A stretch of 64,000 nt of DNA, from contig CAVPRR010000004.1 in NCBI GenBank assembly GCA_963707965.1, positions 1-64,000 on the forward strand. Direction: 5' to 3'. The notes beneath the pieces are model-generated. The model worked only from the letters and a program-made list of their open reading frames with translations, searched no databases and was not told the DNA's origin. The translations under genes and the position numbers were made by a program. This DNA is from VRUE01 sp963707965 (GTDB lineage Bacteria; Actinomycetota; Thermoleophilia; Solirubrobacterales; 70-9). Shown in pieces: positions 16,706-25,463 of this stretch (position 1 is its first letter; each line of letters starts with the position of its first letter).

Positions 16706-18051
16706 GCTCCGGCGCGGGGCCTCCCGCGCGCTGGCGCGATCCGGGGCGGTTCTGGCGCGAGCACCGGTTTCTCACAGTCGCCCTCCTTGCGGGCGTGGTC
16801 GCGGTGACGCTCGGTGCCGTGGTCGGCTACGAGCTGCTGAAGCGCCCGCCCGACGTCCATAACGTCGAAGTTGCCTTCAAACCCGAGAAGCCGAAGAAGC
16901 CGAAGGCGAAGACCGTCAACTGGCCGCGGTTCGGGTACGACCTCGCTCGTACGCGCTACCTGCCGGCGAAGGGGGTGAAGCCGCCCTACCGCCTGATCTG
17001 GCACTACACCGAGCGGCCGCTTCTCGAGTTCCCGCCGGTCTACGCGGGCGGCAAGCTCTACGCGGTGAACAACAACGGCACGGCGTTCGCGCTGGACGCG
17101 GACACCGGCAGGGTGCTCTGGGAACGCACGATCGGGCGCCTCAACGCGTCCTCGCCCACCTACTACAAGCATCGGCTCTACATCGTCAACCTCGTCCCCG
17201 GACATGTGGTGAAGCTAGACGCAAGGACCGGCAGGATCCTCTGGAAACGCTCACTCCCCGGCCGCGCCGAGTCCTCCCCGCTGGTGATCGGTCGCACGCT
17301 CTACTTCGGCTGCGAGGACGGTCAGCTCTTCGCGCTCAGCACCCGCAACGGCAACGTCCGCTGGGCGACCACGCTGGGCGGTCCCGTCAAGTCCGCGCCC
17401 GCCTACCACCGGGGTGTCCTCTTCGTCGGCGACTACGGCGGCTACATGAACGCGGTGGCCGCCAGGAGCGGCAGGCTGAAGTGGCAGAGCGGCTCGCTGG
17501 GCCAGGGGTTCGGCACCGCCGGAGAGTTCTACTCGACCCCGGCGGTCGCCTACGGCCGCGTCTACGCCGGGAACAACGACCACCGCGTCTACAGCTTCGA
17601 CGAGAATGACGGGACGCTGGCCTGGAGCTACTCGACCGGCGGCTACGTCTACTCCGGGCCGGCGGTGGCCAACACTCACCACACCCGCCCGACCGTCTAC
17701 ATCGGCTCGTTCGACGGCAACGTCTACGCGCTCAACGCGAAGAGCGGCGAGCCGCGCTGGGTGCGCTCGGCCGGGGGCTCGGTGATCGGCTCGCTGACCG
17801 CGGTCGGCAACATCGTCTACGTGGCCGAGTTCAGCAACGGCTCGACCAGCGGCTTCGGGATGAAGGGCGGCCGCCGCGTCTTCCACTACAAGACCGGGAC
17901 CTACACGCCGGTCATATCCGACGGGCATCGCATCTACCTGGTCGGCTACTCGAGCATCAACGCGCTCCAGCCCTACAGGTACAAAGCTGGCCTGGACGAC
18001 AACATGCGGGCGCGGCCCGCGCACAGGCGCCCCGGCGCGGGCAGCCCCTGA
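16702..18051 (+). CDS. Membrane-anchored PQQ-type beta-propeller protein
   Basis: About 449 aa starting at GTG 16702. A short cytoplasmic part is followed by one membrane helix ('FLTVALLAGVVAVTLGAVVGY') and a basic 'EKPKKPKAKTVNWPRFG' linker. The rest is a propeller of PQQ/PQQ-like repeats: 'LYAVNNNGTAFALDADTGRV', 'HVVKLDARTGRILWKRS', 'YFGCEDGQLFALSTRNGNV', 'HRVYSFDENDGTLAWSY' and 'VYALNAKSGEPRWVRS', each ending in the usual W. It lacks the residues of a PQQ dehydrogenase, so it is more likely a structural or BamB-like protein on the outer face of the membrane. It is translationally coupled to the 40-residue ORF before it. Confidence 0.8.
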   Translation: MSSGAGPPARWRDPGRFWREHRFLTVALLAGVVAVTLGAVVGYELLKRPPDVHNVEVAFKPEKPKKPKAKTVNWPRFGYDLARTRYLPAKGVKPPYRLIWHYTERPLLEFPPVYAGGKLYAVNNNGTAFALDADTGRVLWERTIGRLNASSPTYYKHRLYIVNLVPGHVVKLDARTGRILWKRSLPGRAESSPLVIGRTLYFGCEDGQLFALSTRNGNVRWATTLGGPVKSAPAYHRGVLFVGDYGGYMNAVAARSGRLKWQSGSLGQGFGTAGEFYSTPAVAYGRVYAGNNDHRVYSFDENDGTLAWSYSTGGYVYSGPAVANTHHTRPTVYIGSFDGNVYALNAKSGEPRWVRSAGGSVIGSLTAVGNIVYVAEFSNGSTSGFGMKGGRRVFHYKTGTYTPVISDGHRIYLVGYSSINALQPYRYKAGLDDNMRARPAHRRPGAGSP

Positions 18052-18107
18052 CGGGTGCGGGGCACGTTTGTCGGCCGTAGCCCGACGAAGGCGCCCCGGC
18101 GGGCCGG

Positions 18108-19527
18108 TCAGCCGCCCACGAGCACCGAGGCGTACCTGCCTCCGCCGACGAGCGCGCCCTGTTCCAGTGTTTTCAGCGCAACCCGGACCGGTTGGGCGGA
18201 GCGGAACCGGGTCAGGGTGAAGTTGTAGGAGACGGGCTTCGATTCCACCCGGTGGAACGCAGGGGGAAGCACGCGGCGGGCGGACCTCTCCGCCGCCAGC
18301 CCTGAGCCGACGAGGTCGATTTCCCGCAGCGGGGGCAGCGGCCCCTCCGCGAAGCGGGCGCCGAGGTAGTAGCGCAGCGGCTGGTTGCCCGCGTATTTGA
18401 TCGTCACCACGGCCTTACCGGGGTGCAGCGGCTGCACCTGGCGCGCCGCATTGCGGAGGTCCTCTCGCTGCAGGCGGGGGAGGCGGTCGATCTCGATCGT
18501 GAAGAGGAGCGAGCAGAGGCAGAATGCGGCGGCGAGAGCCAGTCCCGCCCGCCTGGCCCGGCGGACCGCGAAGCCGGCGCCGAGCAGCACGATCAGCGGC
18601 ACGAAGACCGGGATCAGATTGCGACCGTCGAAGTAGTCGGCGCCGAAGGCGCCGAGGAGAAGCGGCAGGCCGAGTCCGGCCAGCCCCACCGTGGCGGCGA
18701 TCCCGGCGCCGCGCCGCTCCGGCGGCTCGCCGCGCCACAGCAGCAGCGCCAGGGCTGCCACCGCAAGCGCCGCCGGCACGCCGAGTGGGATCGGCCCCGC
18801 CTCGCGCATTCCGTGCTCGTTGCCGTTGTCGCTGCCTGCCAGCTTCGCCCCCGCTCGTTCCAGCCGCTCGGAGATGGGCTGCTCGGCGATCCAGCTCGCG
18901 TGCGCATTCTCGGCCTGGCGCAGGGCGATCGGCAAGAGCAGCGCGGCCGCCGCAGCCACCGCGGCGATCGCCAGGCCAGCGCGGCGCCGGTTCCCAGATC
19001 CCAGCCAGAGCAGCGCCGCCTCCGGCAGGACCACAAAGGCGGCGAAGTAGTGGGTGGCGATTGCCAGCGCCGAGCAGGCGGCCCACCATGCGAGGTCCCG
19101 CTTCGCGTCACTGCGCCGCGCCCTGGCGAAGAACAGGAACGAGAGGGCGGTGAGCAGGAAGACGAGCGCATAGGCGCGGGCGTCCTGGGAGAACCAGATC
19201 AGCACCGGGCTGACGGCGACGATCGCTGCTGCGATCAGCCCCGCCCGGCGCGGCAGCAGGCAGCGCGACCGCTGCCAGGTAGACGATCGCGATCGAGGCG
19301 GACCCGGCCAGCGCGGAGAGCGAGCGCAGCCCCACCTCACCGGTCCCGAACGGCCGCGACCACAGCCACGCCACGAGGTAGTAGAGCGGCGGGGTCGACT
19401 CGCTTCGCGGGACGGTGGAGAAGGTGTCAAAGAGGCTCGCGTGGAGCACCCGGCCCACGGTCACCGCCTCGTCGTAGCGGTAGGACTGGAGGTCGAGGGT
19501 CGCGAAGCGGAGGGCCGCCCCCAGCAC
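18108..19527 (-). pseudogene. GT39-like membrane glycosyltransferase with one frameshift
   Basis: A close paralogue of the intact enzyme at 20710-22185. The N-terminal part has 'FATLDLQSYRYDEAVTVGRV' (catalytic-loop Asp-Glu) and 'ESTPPLYYLVAWLWSRPFG'. After a one-base forward shift near 19258 it continues 'LIWFSQDARAYALVFLL', 'CSALAIATHYFAAF' and a C-terminal soluble stretch ending 'GGRYASVLVGG'. The joined length would be about 470 aa. No ATG precedes the first helix; GTG 19527 is the only start visible in that frame, and it lies within the helix, so the 5' end may also be damaged. The hydrolase gene upstream ends only 72 nt away on the same strand. Confidence 0.75.
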
Positions 19528-19598
19528 GACGATCCCGGCCAGGGCGACGAGCTGCGGCGACGCGCCGACGCGCCGGCCTGCCTGCTCGAGCCGGACGG

Positions 19599-20690
19599 CT
19601 ACGGGCTCACTCCACCGGGGGGTGGGGGCGGCGGCAGCGGCGGTTCGAAGGCATAGGGGGGGAACGACGGGGAGCTGAGCCTACGCCTGACGACCGCGAG
19701 GCTGGCCGGGTAGTTCTGGAGCCGGTAGGAGTTGTAGGCGCCGAAGTCCTGGTAGTAGACCAGCATGCGGCAGCGTGGGTGGCGCTGCGCCCAGGCGAAC
19801 AGCCGCTTGACGAAGCCGGTGTCGTCGCTGCTGTTGAGCCCCCACTCGGTGAGCGTGAAGGGCTTGTCTTCGCGGGCCGCGAAGCGGCGGTAGAGATTGG
19901 TGAGCGATTTCCAGTCGGGATAGTCCGAGTAGAAGTCGGTTCCCACCCAGTCGACGTAGCGGCTGCCGGGGTAGAAGTAGCCGGGCAGGTTCTGACGGAC
20001 TTCCGGCGAGCCGGCGGGCAGCGGGCTCCAGACCACCACGATCGGGGCCCTCGGCAGGCCCGCGGGCGGCTCGCCACTCTGGCTCTGCAGCGGCGGCAGC
20101 CCGGCCCGGGCGAGGCGGCGGTCGATCGTCTCGAGCTTGCCGCCGCCGTGCAGCACGACATACATGCGGCGGAAGGCGCGCTTGTACCAGAAGGGCCTCT
20201 GGTAGGACGCCTTCGGGCTGCCGATGCAGTCATATGCCGAGTAGGCGTTGAGGCAGCGGTTGGGCTCACCCAGGGGTCGCAGGTAGGCACGCATCTGGCG
20301 CTCCCAGAAGAGATTGTTGAGCGCGATCAGGTAGTCGTCGCCCTTGCCCAGTGCGATGCCGCGCGGGGTGATGATCTGGTGCCCGTCGGTGGTGTCGGCG
20401 GTGGAGACGTGGAGGATGGGACGAGCGACGGCGCTCTGCCAGCGCCTGATCGAGCCCTTCAGGTCCGTCCCCCAAGAGCGGAAGGTCTCGATCACCGCCG
20501 GGTGCTTGCCGACGATTTCGGTGAATTCGGTGAACTGGGACGTGACGCCGCTGTCGGTGAGGCCGAAGAAGGTCTTATCCGGACCGGGCTGAAGCAGGCT
20601 CGCCCTCGCCGGCGCAGCCGCTCCGATCACAAGCGACACCGTTACGGCCAGCGTCGCAAGTACGGTTCCCCTCTCTCGACTGCAAGTCAT
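19599..20690 (-). CDS. Secreted glycoside hydrolase, GH26-like
   Basis: 363 residues starting at ATG 20690. The signal peptide runs MTCSRERG then 'VLATLAVTVSLVIGAAAPARA'. The mature part looks like a (beta/alpha)8 glycosidase of the GH26 kind. It has 'FFGLTDSG' (first strand), 'IETFRSWGTDLKGSIRRW', 'RPILHVSTADT', 'YVDWVGTDFYSDYPD' and 'DKPFTLTEWGLNSSDDTG', where the E of TEWG is the likely catalytic nucleophile, then 'RMLVYYQDFGAYNSYRLQNY' at the end. GH26 enzymes cleave mannans or related beta-glycans; the substrate here is not known. The upstream ATG at 20717 is less likely because the signal peptide begins well at 20690. The gene is divergent from a GT39 gene, so it may trim the polymer made there. 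Confidence 0.65.
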   Translation of the reverse strand: MTCSRERGTVLATLAVTVSLVIGAAAPARASLLQPGPDKTFFGLTDSGVTSQFTEFTEIVGKHPAVIETFRSWGTDLKGSIRRWQSAVARPILHVSTADTTDGHQIITPRGIALGKGDDYLIALNNLFWERQMRAYLRPLGEPNRCLNAYSAYDCIGSPKASYQRPFWYKRAFRRMYVVLHGGGKLETIDRRLARAGLPPLQSQSGEPPAGLPRAPIVVVWSPLPAGSPEVRQNLPGYFYPGSRYVDWVGTDFYSDYPDWKSLTNLYRRFAAREDKPFTLTEWGLNSSDDTGFVKRLFAWAQRHPRCRMLVYYQDFGAYNSYRLQNYPASLAVVRRRLSSPSFPPYAFEPPLPPPPPPGGVSP

Positions 20691-20709
20691 CCGAGTTCCC
20701 TTCGACTGG

Positions 20710-22185
20710 ATGGGCACCTACACCTTCCCCAACACGAGCCGGACGCAATGGTTCTTATGGGCTGTGGTTGGGCTCACCGCGCTGGCGGCGGCCATCCGCT
20801 TCTCCACGCTTGGCCTCCAAAGCTACCGCCACGATGAGGCGGTCACCGCCGGGCGGGTCCTCCTTTCCGGTTTGCCGCAGACCATGCACGAGGTCTGGGC
20901 GGGCGAGTCGACCCCGCCGCTCTACTACCTGGTGGCGTGGCTGTGGTCGCACGTCTTCGGCGTGCACGAGGTCGGCCTGCGCTCGCTCTCGGCGCTGTTC
21001 GGGACGGCCACCGTTCCGGTCGCCTTCCTGATCGGGAGGGAGCTGATCGGCCGCCGCGTTGGGCTCGCCGTCGCGGCAATCGTCGCCGTCGAGCCAATGC
21101 TGATCTGGTATTCGCAGGACGCGCGCGGCTACGCGCTGCTCGTCCTGCTCAGCACGGCCGCGCTGCTCTTCTTCCTGCGCGCCCGCCGGAGCGGAGCGGC
21201 GCGCGACCTTGGCTGGTGGGCCGCCTGCTCCGCCCTGGCGCTTGCCACGCACTACTTCGCCGCCTTCCCGCTCGCGATCGAGGCCGCCTGGCTGCTGGCG
21301 GCGGTGCGACCGCTGCGCCACGTGCTGTGGGCGCTTGGCGCCGTGGCCCTGGCCGGCCTCGCGCTGGCGCCGATCGCGCTCCATCAGGCCCAGGGCAAGA
21401 ACAATGACTGGATCGCCACCTTCGGGATGGCCCGCCGCCTTCAGGAGGCCGGGATCAGCTTCTTCGTCGGCGAGGCCGGGCTGCTCAAGCATGCGCTCAT
21501 CCCCATGACGTTGTTCGCCGCCGCGGTGGTCCTGCTGCTGATCCGCGGCGGGGCCCGGGAGAAGCGGGGGGCGGCGGTGGCGCTGACGGTCGGCGGGGGC
21601 GCCATCCTGCTGGCGCTCGCCCTCGCGGCGCTGGGGCAGGACTTCGTGCTGGGGCGCAACCTGCTGCCGGAGCTCGTGCCGCTGGCGCTGGTCGGGGCGG
21701 CCGGCATCGCCTCGCCGCGCGCCGGCTGGCTGGGGTTCGGGGTGGGCGCGGCGCTGGTCGCCTACCTGCTCGCGTTCTGCGTCTATGCGGACTTCCGGGT
21801 TCCCCTGCAGCGCGACGACTGGCGTCGCGCGGCGCGGGAGATCGGGCCACCGCTCGGCCCCCGCGCGATCCTGGTCTGGGAGCAGGGGGACGAACCGCTC
21901 GCCTTCTACATAGACGCCGGGGAGAGAAGGGTGAAGTGGAAGGAATGGCGCCGCGAGCCGGCCCCGGTCGCCGAGGTCGATGTGGTCAGCGGTCGCCCGC
22001 CGCCGCCCGGTGCGCGCAGCGCCCTGCCACATCAGTTCCACCGGGTCCAGCGGGTCGGGCTGGGCCGCATGACGCTGCTCCGCTACCGCTCGGCACGCCC
22101 CGAACCGCTGGGCTGGGGCCGCATCGTCGGCAACTTCACCGGCTATTCCAACAACGCGGTGCTCCTCGACGGCCCCGGCCGCTGA
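20710..22185 (+). CDS. GT39-like polyprenol-phosphate-sugar glycosyltransferase
   Basis: An intact 491-residue integral membrane enzyme with about 11 hydrophobic segments. The first external loop carries 'LGLQSYRHDEAVTAGRVL' (Asp-Glu expected at the catalytic site of PMT/ArnT-type enzymes), followed by 'ESTPPLYYLVAWLWSHVFG', 'LIWYSQDARGYALLVLL' and 'CSALALATHYFAAFPL'. The last 120 residues are a soluble external part. Such enzymes move a sugar from a lipid-phosphate carrier onto protein, lipid or glycan outside the membrane. A damaged paralogue lies at 18108-19527. The 5' end is 19 nt from the divergent GH26-like start, so the two promoters must overlap. Confidence 0.8.
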   Translation: MGTYTFPNTSRTQWFLWAVVGLTALAAAIRFSTLGLQSYRHDEAVTAGRVLLSGLPQTMHEVWAGESTPPLYYLVAWLWSHVFGVHEVGLRSLSALFGTATVPVAFLIGRELIGRRVGLAVAAIVAVEPMLIWYSQDARGYALLVLLSTAALLFFLRARRSGAARDLGWWAACSALALATHYFAAFPLAIEAAWLLAAVRPLRHVLWALGAVALAGLALAPIALHQAQGKNNDWIATFGMARRLQEAGISFFVGEAGLLKHALIPMTLFAAAVVLLLIRGGAREKRGAAVALTVGGGAILLALALAALGQDFVLGRNLLPELVPLALVGAAGIASPRAGWLGFGVGAALVAYLLAFCVYADFRVPLQRDDWRRAAREIGPPLGPRAILVWEQGDEPLAFYIDAGERRVKWKEWRREPAPVAEVDVVSGRPPPPGARSALPHQFHRVQRVGLGRMTLLRYRSARPEPLGWGRIVGNFTGYSNNAVLLDGPGR

Positions 22186-22253
22186 TCGCCACCTTCCCAT
22201 CCATCCAGCGGGTCGCTGTTGCGGGTTACCGGCCGGCGTGGCATTGTCGCGAC

Positions 22254-22391
22254 GTGATCGATCCGCTCGAGCGCTGGCGAGAGCACGGGGAGAAGCCCGA
22301 CTTCGCCGGCCTGCCGAGCTTTGCCGGAGTCGCCGACCGCATCGTCCGCGAGATCCTCACCGGCATCGCCCTCCGCCGCCGCGGTCGCTGA
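22254..22391 (+). CDS. Hypothetical 45-residue protein
   Basis: A short ORF from GTG 22254: 'MIDPLERWREHGEKPDFAGL' then 'PSFAGVADRIVREILTGIAL' and a basic end. Composition and codon use are compatible with coding and it is helical in outlook. No clear ribosome-binding site is present. The N-terminal 'DPLERWREHGEKPDFAGL' reminds me of the start of actinobacterial agmatinase-type ureohydrolases, so it could be the remnant of a longer gene, but I cannot show this. Confidence 0.3.
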   Translation: MIDPLERWREHGEKPDFAGLPSFAGVADRIVREILTGIALRRRGR

Positions 22392-22467
22392 CGCCCGCCG
22401 CCGGGAGCCGGGAACGCCCTCGCCGGGCCGCCCGACGCGACGCCAGTGCCGGTTCCGAGGCCGGCGC

Positions 22468-22848
22468 CTACTTGGCGGTGACGGTCAGCGTGCCGCGCTC
22501 GTGCTCCCCGCCCGGGCAGAAGAGGGTGTAGGCGCCCTTGTCCAGCGTCAGCGAGAAGTTGCCCGAGAGCCCGCTGGAGAGATTCTCCTTCTCGCCGAGG
22601 ATCTCGGCGCCGTCAAGGACCTCGAACTCGGTCACCTTCGTCGTTCCGGCGTTTTCCACTTCGAAGAAGATCGGTCCGGCCGGCGCCTTGGCGGTGGCCG
22701 GCTCGCAGCCCGCGTCGGTCAGCTTGAAGGAGAGGGTCTTCGCGCCCGCCGGAGCGCTGTCGCCGCTGGAGCCACAGGCGGTGGCGAAGACCGCGGCAAG
22801 CCCGATTCCGAGCGCTACCAGGACTGGGCGGGTGGGGATTCGATTCAT
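22468..22848 (-). CDS. EfeO-type cupredoxin lipoprotein (iron uptake)
   Basis: 126 residues: a lipoprotein signal 'VLVALGIGLAAVFATACGSS' with Cys at about residue 25, then a single cupredoxin domain with 'LSFKLTDAGCEPATAKAPAG', 'FFEVENAGTTKVTEFEVLDG' and 'YTLFCPGGEHERGTLTVTAK'. This matches the N-terminal domain of EfeO, the periplasmic partner of the EfeU iron permease. The larger M75 (imelysin) domain is absent, as in the short EfeO/EfeP-like forms. The permease gene lies directly upstream on the same strand, and an IdeR-like palindrome sits 36 nt before this start. AGGAG precedes the ATG. Role: capture or oxidation of iron for the permease (family knowledge). Confidence 0.75.
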   Translation of the reverse strand: MNRIPTRPVLVALGIGLAAVFATACGSSGDSAPAGAKTLSFKLTDAGCEPATAKAPAGPIFFEVENAGTTKVTEFEVLDGAEILGEKENLSSGLSGNFSLTLDKGAYTLFCPGGEHERGTLTVTAK

Positions 22849-22883
22849 CTGAGGGAGCTCCTTGGTAGGACGAGGGACAAGAA

Positions 22884-22897
22884 TTAGGGCACCCTAA
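22884..22897 (-). promoter_or_regulatory. IdeR/DtxR-like operator before the EfeO-type gene
   Basis: TTAGGGCACCCTAA is a perfect 14-nt palindrome, 36 nt upstream of the lipoprotein start. The TTAGG...CCTAA arms match the arms of the IdeR/DtxR iron box, and the location between two iron-uptake genes supports that reading. Confidence 0.6.
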
Positions 22898-22949
22898 CAA
22901 AAACCGACTGCTGCAGTCGGAATAACTGGAGCCCCGGGTTCGGAGGACG

Positions 22950-23810
22950 TCAGGCCGGGCTCTGGGCCGGTGCGGCTCGGGGTGCCCGGGCGGGAGCGCG
23001 ACGGGGGCGCCGGCGGTCGGGCCAGAGGACGTAGATCGCCATCGGCGCTGCATAGATCAGATAGATCAGCGCCTCGCCCAGGGTTGGCTGAGGCTGCAGG
23101 CCGAGCATCCCGGTCAGCAGCGATCCGGAGACGGTGCCCGGTTGGACCAGCCAGGTGAGGTCGAGCGCCTGGCTCTGCAGGCCGTTGAACCAGCCCGCCC
23201 CGTGGGCGGTGTGAAGCGACGTCGCCAGCAGTCCTGCGGCCACGAAGACCAGCACGAGACCGGTGACGCGGAAGAAGCGGGCCAGGTTGATCCGCACTCC
23301 ACCGCGATAGATCCCGATCCCGATGGCGATCGCGACCAGCAGCCCGAGGATCGCCCCGGCGCCGGCGGCGGTCGTGTCGCTTGCGTCCTGGAAGGCGGCG
23401 AGCAGGAAGACGGAGGTCTCGAAGCCCTCCCGCAGGACGGCCAGGAAGGCCATCGCGACCAGCGCCAGCGTCGAGCCGGTTGCCAGCGCGGTTGCGGCGC
23501 TGCCCTCCAGCGCGGCCTTGATGCCACGCGCGTGGCGGCGCATCCAGACGATCATGTAGCTGACGGCGGCGACCGCGACGAGGCCGATCACCGTCTCCAA
23601 TCCCTCCTGCTCCCGCTGCGGCAGCTGCTGCCCGATTACCCGTAGCGCCACGGCAACCCCGACGCAGAGGGCAAGCGCAATTGCGATCCCACCCCACATC
23701 TGCCGCAGCGCGTCTCCCCTCGCCTCTTTGACGAGGAACGCGGCGATGATCCCGACGATCAGCGAAGCCTCGACGCCCTCTCGCAATGCGATGACCAGGG
23801 TCGGGATCAT
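22950..23810 (-). CDS. efeU: FTR1/EfeU-family iron permease
   Basis: 286 residues with seven hydrophobic helices. The two REXXE motifs that carry iron through the membrane are present: 'ALREGVEASLIVGI' (about residues 9-14) in helix 1 and 'AVLREGFETSVFLL' (about 125-138) in helix 4. This is the complete signature of the FTR1/EfeU/OFeT family. The last 30 residues are an Arg/Pro/Ala tail. Downstream lies the EfeO-type lipoprotein; no EfeB peroxidase is seen, so the system is EfeUO-like. An IdeR-like palindrome overlaps the likely promoter 48 nt upstream, predicting repression when iron is plentiful. Confidence 0.88.
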   Translation of the reverse strand: MIPTLVIALREGVEASLIVGIIAAFLVKEARGDALRQMWGGIAIALALCVGVAVALRVIGQQLPQREQEGLETVIGLVAVAAVSYMIVWMRRHARGIKAALEGSAATALATGSTLALVAMAFLAVLREGFETSVFLLAAFQDASDTTAAGAGAILGLLVAIAIGIGIYRGGVRINLARFFRVTGLVLVFVAAGLLATSLHTAHGAGWFNGLQSQALDLTWLVQPGTVSGSLLTGMLGLQPQPTLGEALIYLIYAAPMAIYVLWPDRRRPRRAPARAPRAAPAQSPA

Positions 23811-23857
23811 GCAGCTGGCCTGTCTTTCTCGTTCCGTTTGGGTGGACGGGATCGTTG

Positions 23858-23873
23858 ATTAGGCATACCTAAT
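23858..23873 (-). promoter_or_regulatory. IdeR/DtxR-like operator before efeU
   Basis: ATTAGGCATACCTAAT has perfect 6-nt arms (ATTAGG/CCTAAT). It lies 48 nt upstream of the permease start, in a position to cover the promoter. It shares the TTAGG/CCTAA arms with the site at 22884-22897. I see no gene in the 154 nt between this site and the end of zwf. Confidence 0.65.
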
Positions 23874-24027
23874 CGCACCTTTCTCAAAACCTAGCATGCG
23901 AGTCGGCATTGGGTCACCTCCCCGCCGACGGGACGAAGCCGTCCATATATAGGGCAGACCCGCAGGGCGGAATCGACCCATCGATCGGAGGTGCAGCCAG
24001 GCCCCGGTCGTGGCAGTCAGGGCCGGG

Positions 24028-25434
24028 TCAGGGGAGCCAGGGCTCGTACCACTGGCAGAGCCCGCGGGTGAGGCTGTTTGCCTCCTTCGGCCCCCAGGTG
24101 CCCGGCTCATAGGGGTGGACGGGGCCGGGGTCGTCGAGCAGTGGCTGCACGATGCGCCAGGTCTCCTCGACCGCGTCCTCGCGGGTGAAGAGCTGGCTGC
24201 GGCCGGCCAGCGCGTCGCCGAGCAGGCGCTCGTAGGGTTCGGGGTCCTCGCCGGGGACCTTCTCGAAGAGCACCTCGAGGTCGGCCGGCTCGAAGGCCTC
24301 CTCACCCGCCTTCTTGGCGTAGAGGCGGGTGCGGGCGCCCGGCTTGGGCTCGATCCGCACCGTCATCTGGTTCGGCTCGGGGAGCCGGCCCCGCCCGACG
24401 CCCAGCCGCGGCGGCCGCTTGAAGACGACGTTCACCTCGCTTGCCTTGACCGGCAGGTTCTTGCCGGCGCGGATGAAGAAGGGGACGCCGCTCCAGCGCC
24501 AGTTGTCGATCGTCAGCTCGACCGCGGCGAAGGTCTCGGTGCTCGAGTCCGCCGCCACGTTCTCCACCGCGAGGAAGCCGTCGTACTGGCCGCGCACGTA
24601 GCGCTTCGGGTCGGCGGCGCGGACGGCGCGGAACAGCTCCACCTTCTTGTCGCGGATCGAGTCCGGCCGATTGCCGGCGGGGGGCTCCATCGCGACCAGC
24701 GAGAGCACCTGCAGCGCGTGGTTCTGGATCACGTCGCGCATCGCACCGACCGCGTCGTAGAAGCGTCCCCGGTCCTCGACCCCGAAGTCCTCGGCGATCG
24801 TCACCTGCACGTGGGCGACGTGCTCACGGTTCCAGACCGGCTCCAGCAGGGAGTTGGCGAAGCGCAGGTAGGCGATGTCCATCACCGGCTCCTTGCCGAG
24901 GTAGTGGTCGATCCGCAGGATCTGGTCCTCGGGGAGGATCTCGTGCAGTTCGGCGTTGAGCGCTCGGGCCGAGTCGAGGTCGTGGCCGAATGGCTTCTCG
25001 ATGACCACCCGTGCGCCCTCGGTCAGGCCGGCCTCGCCCAGCCCTCCGACCACCGTCGCGAAGAGGGCGGGCGGAACCTCCAGGTAGAAGACCGGCTGGC
25101 GGGCATCGCCGATAGCCGCCGCCACCCGCTCGAAGGTCGCGGCGTCGGAGTAGTCGCCCTGCACGTATGAGAAGCGGGCGGCGAGGCGGTCGAAGACGTC
25201 CTCGTCGGGGCTGCCGACCGTGGCGCCGATCGCGTTGTGGGCGTGCTCGCGCAGCCTGGCGTCGTCCCAGTCGTCGATCGCGACGCCGACGATCGGGCAG
25301 TCCAGCTTGCCGCGCGCCTCCAGCCGGTAGAGGGCGCGGAAGGTCATTTTCTTCGCCAGGTCGCCGCTGATCCCGAAGATCGTCAAGACGTCCGCGTCCG
25401 CGCCGTTGGTGGGCCTTCCCGCGCTCTTGGCCAT
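24028..25434 (-). CDS. zwf: Glucose-6-phosphate 1-dehydrogenase
   Basis: 468 residues. Oxidises glucose 6-phosphate to 6-phosphogluconolactone with reduction of NAD(P), the entry step of the oxidative pentose phosphate pathway. The nucleotide-binding start is 'LTIFGISGDLAKKMTFRAL' (GxSGDLA). The active-site stretch is 'ILRIDHYLGKEPVMD' (about residues 172-186), with the catalytic His region further on in the 'AMRDVIQNHALQVL' helix. The length is slightly under the usual 480-510. It is divergent from gnd-pgl across a 136-nt gap containing three copies of a 14-bp repeat, so the pathway genes may be controlled together. Confidence 0.93.
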   Translation of the reverse strand: MAKSAGRPTNGADADVLTIFGISGDLAKKMTFRALYRLEARGKLDCPIVGVAIDDWDDARLREHAHNAIGATVGSPDEDVFDRLAARFSYVQGDYSDAATFERVAAAIGDARQPVFYLEVPPALFATVVGGLGEAGLTEGARVVIEKPFGHDLDSARALNAELHEILPEDQILRIDHYLGKEPVMDIAYLRFANSLLEPVWNREHVAHVQVTIAEDFGVEDRGRFYDAVGAMRDVIQNHALQVLSLVAMEPPAGNRPDSIRDKKVELFRAVRAADPKRYVRGQYDGFLAVENVAADSSTETFAAVELTIDNWRWSGVPFFIRAGKNLPVKASEVNVVFKRPPRLGVGRGRLPEPNQMTVRIEPKPGARTRLYAKKAGEEAFEPADLEVLFEKVPGEDPEPYERLLGDALAGRSQLFTREDAVEETWRIVQPLLDDPGPVHPYEPGTWGPKEANSLTRGLCQWYEPWLP

Positions 25435-25463
25435 CGCCCGCCAGGCTATCCGAGCCGGACACC

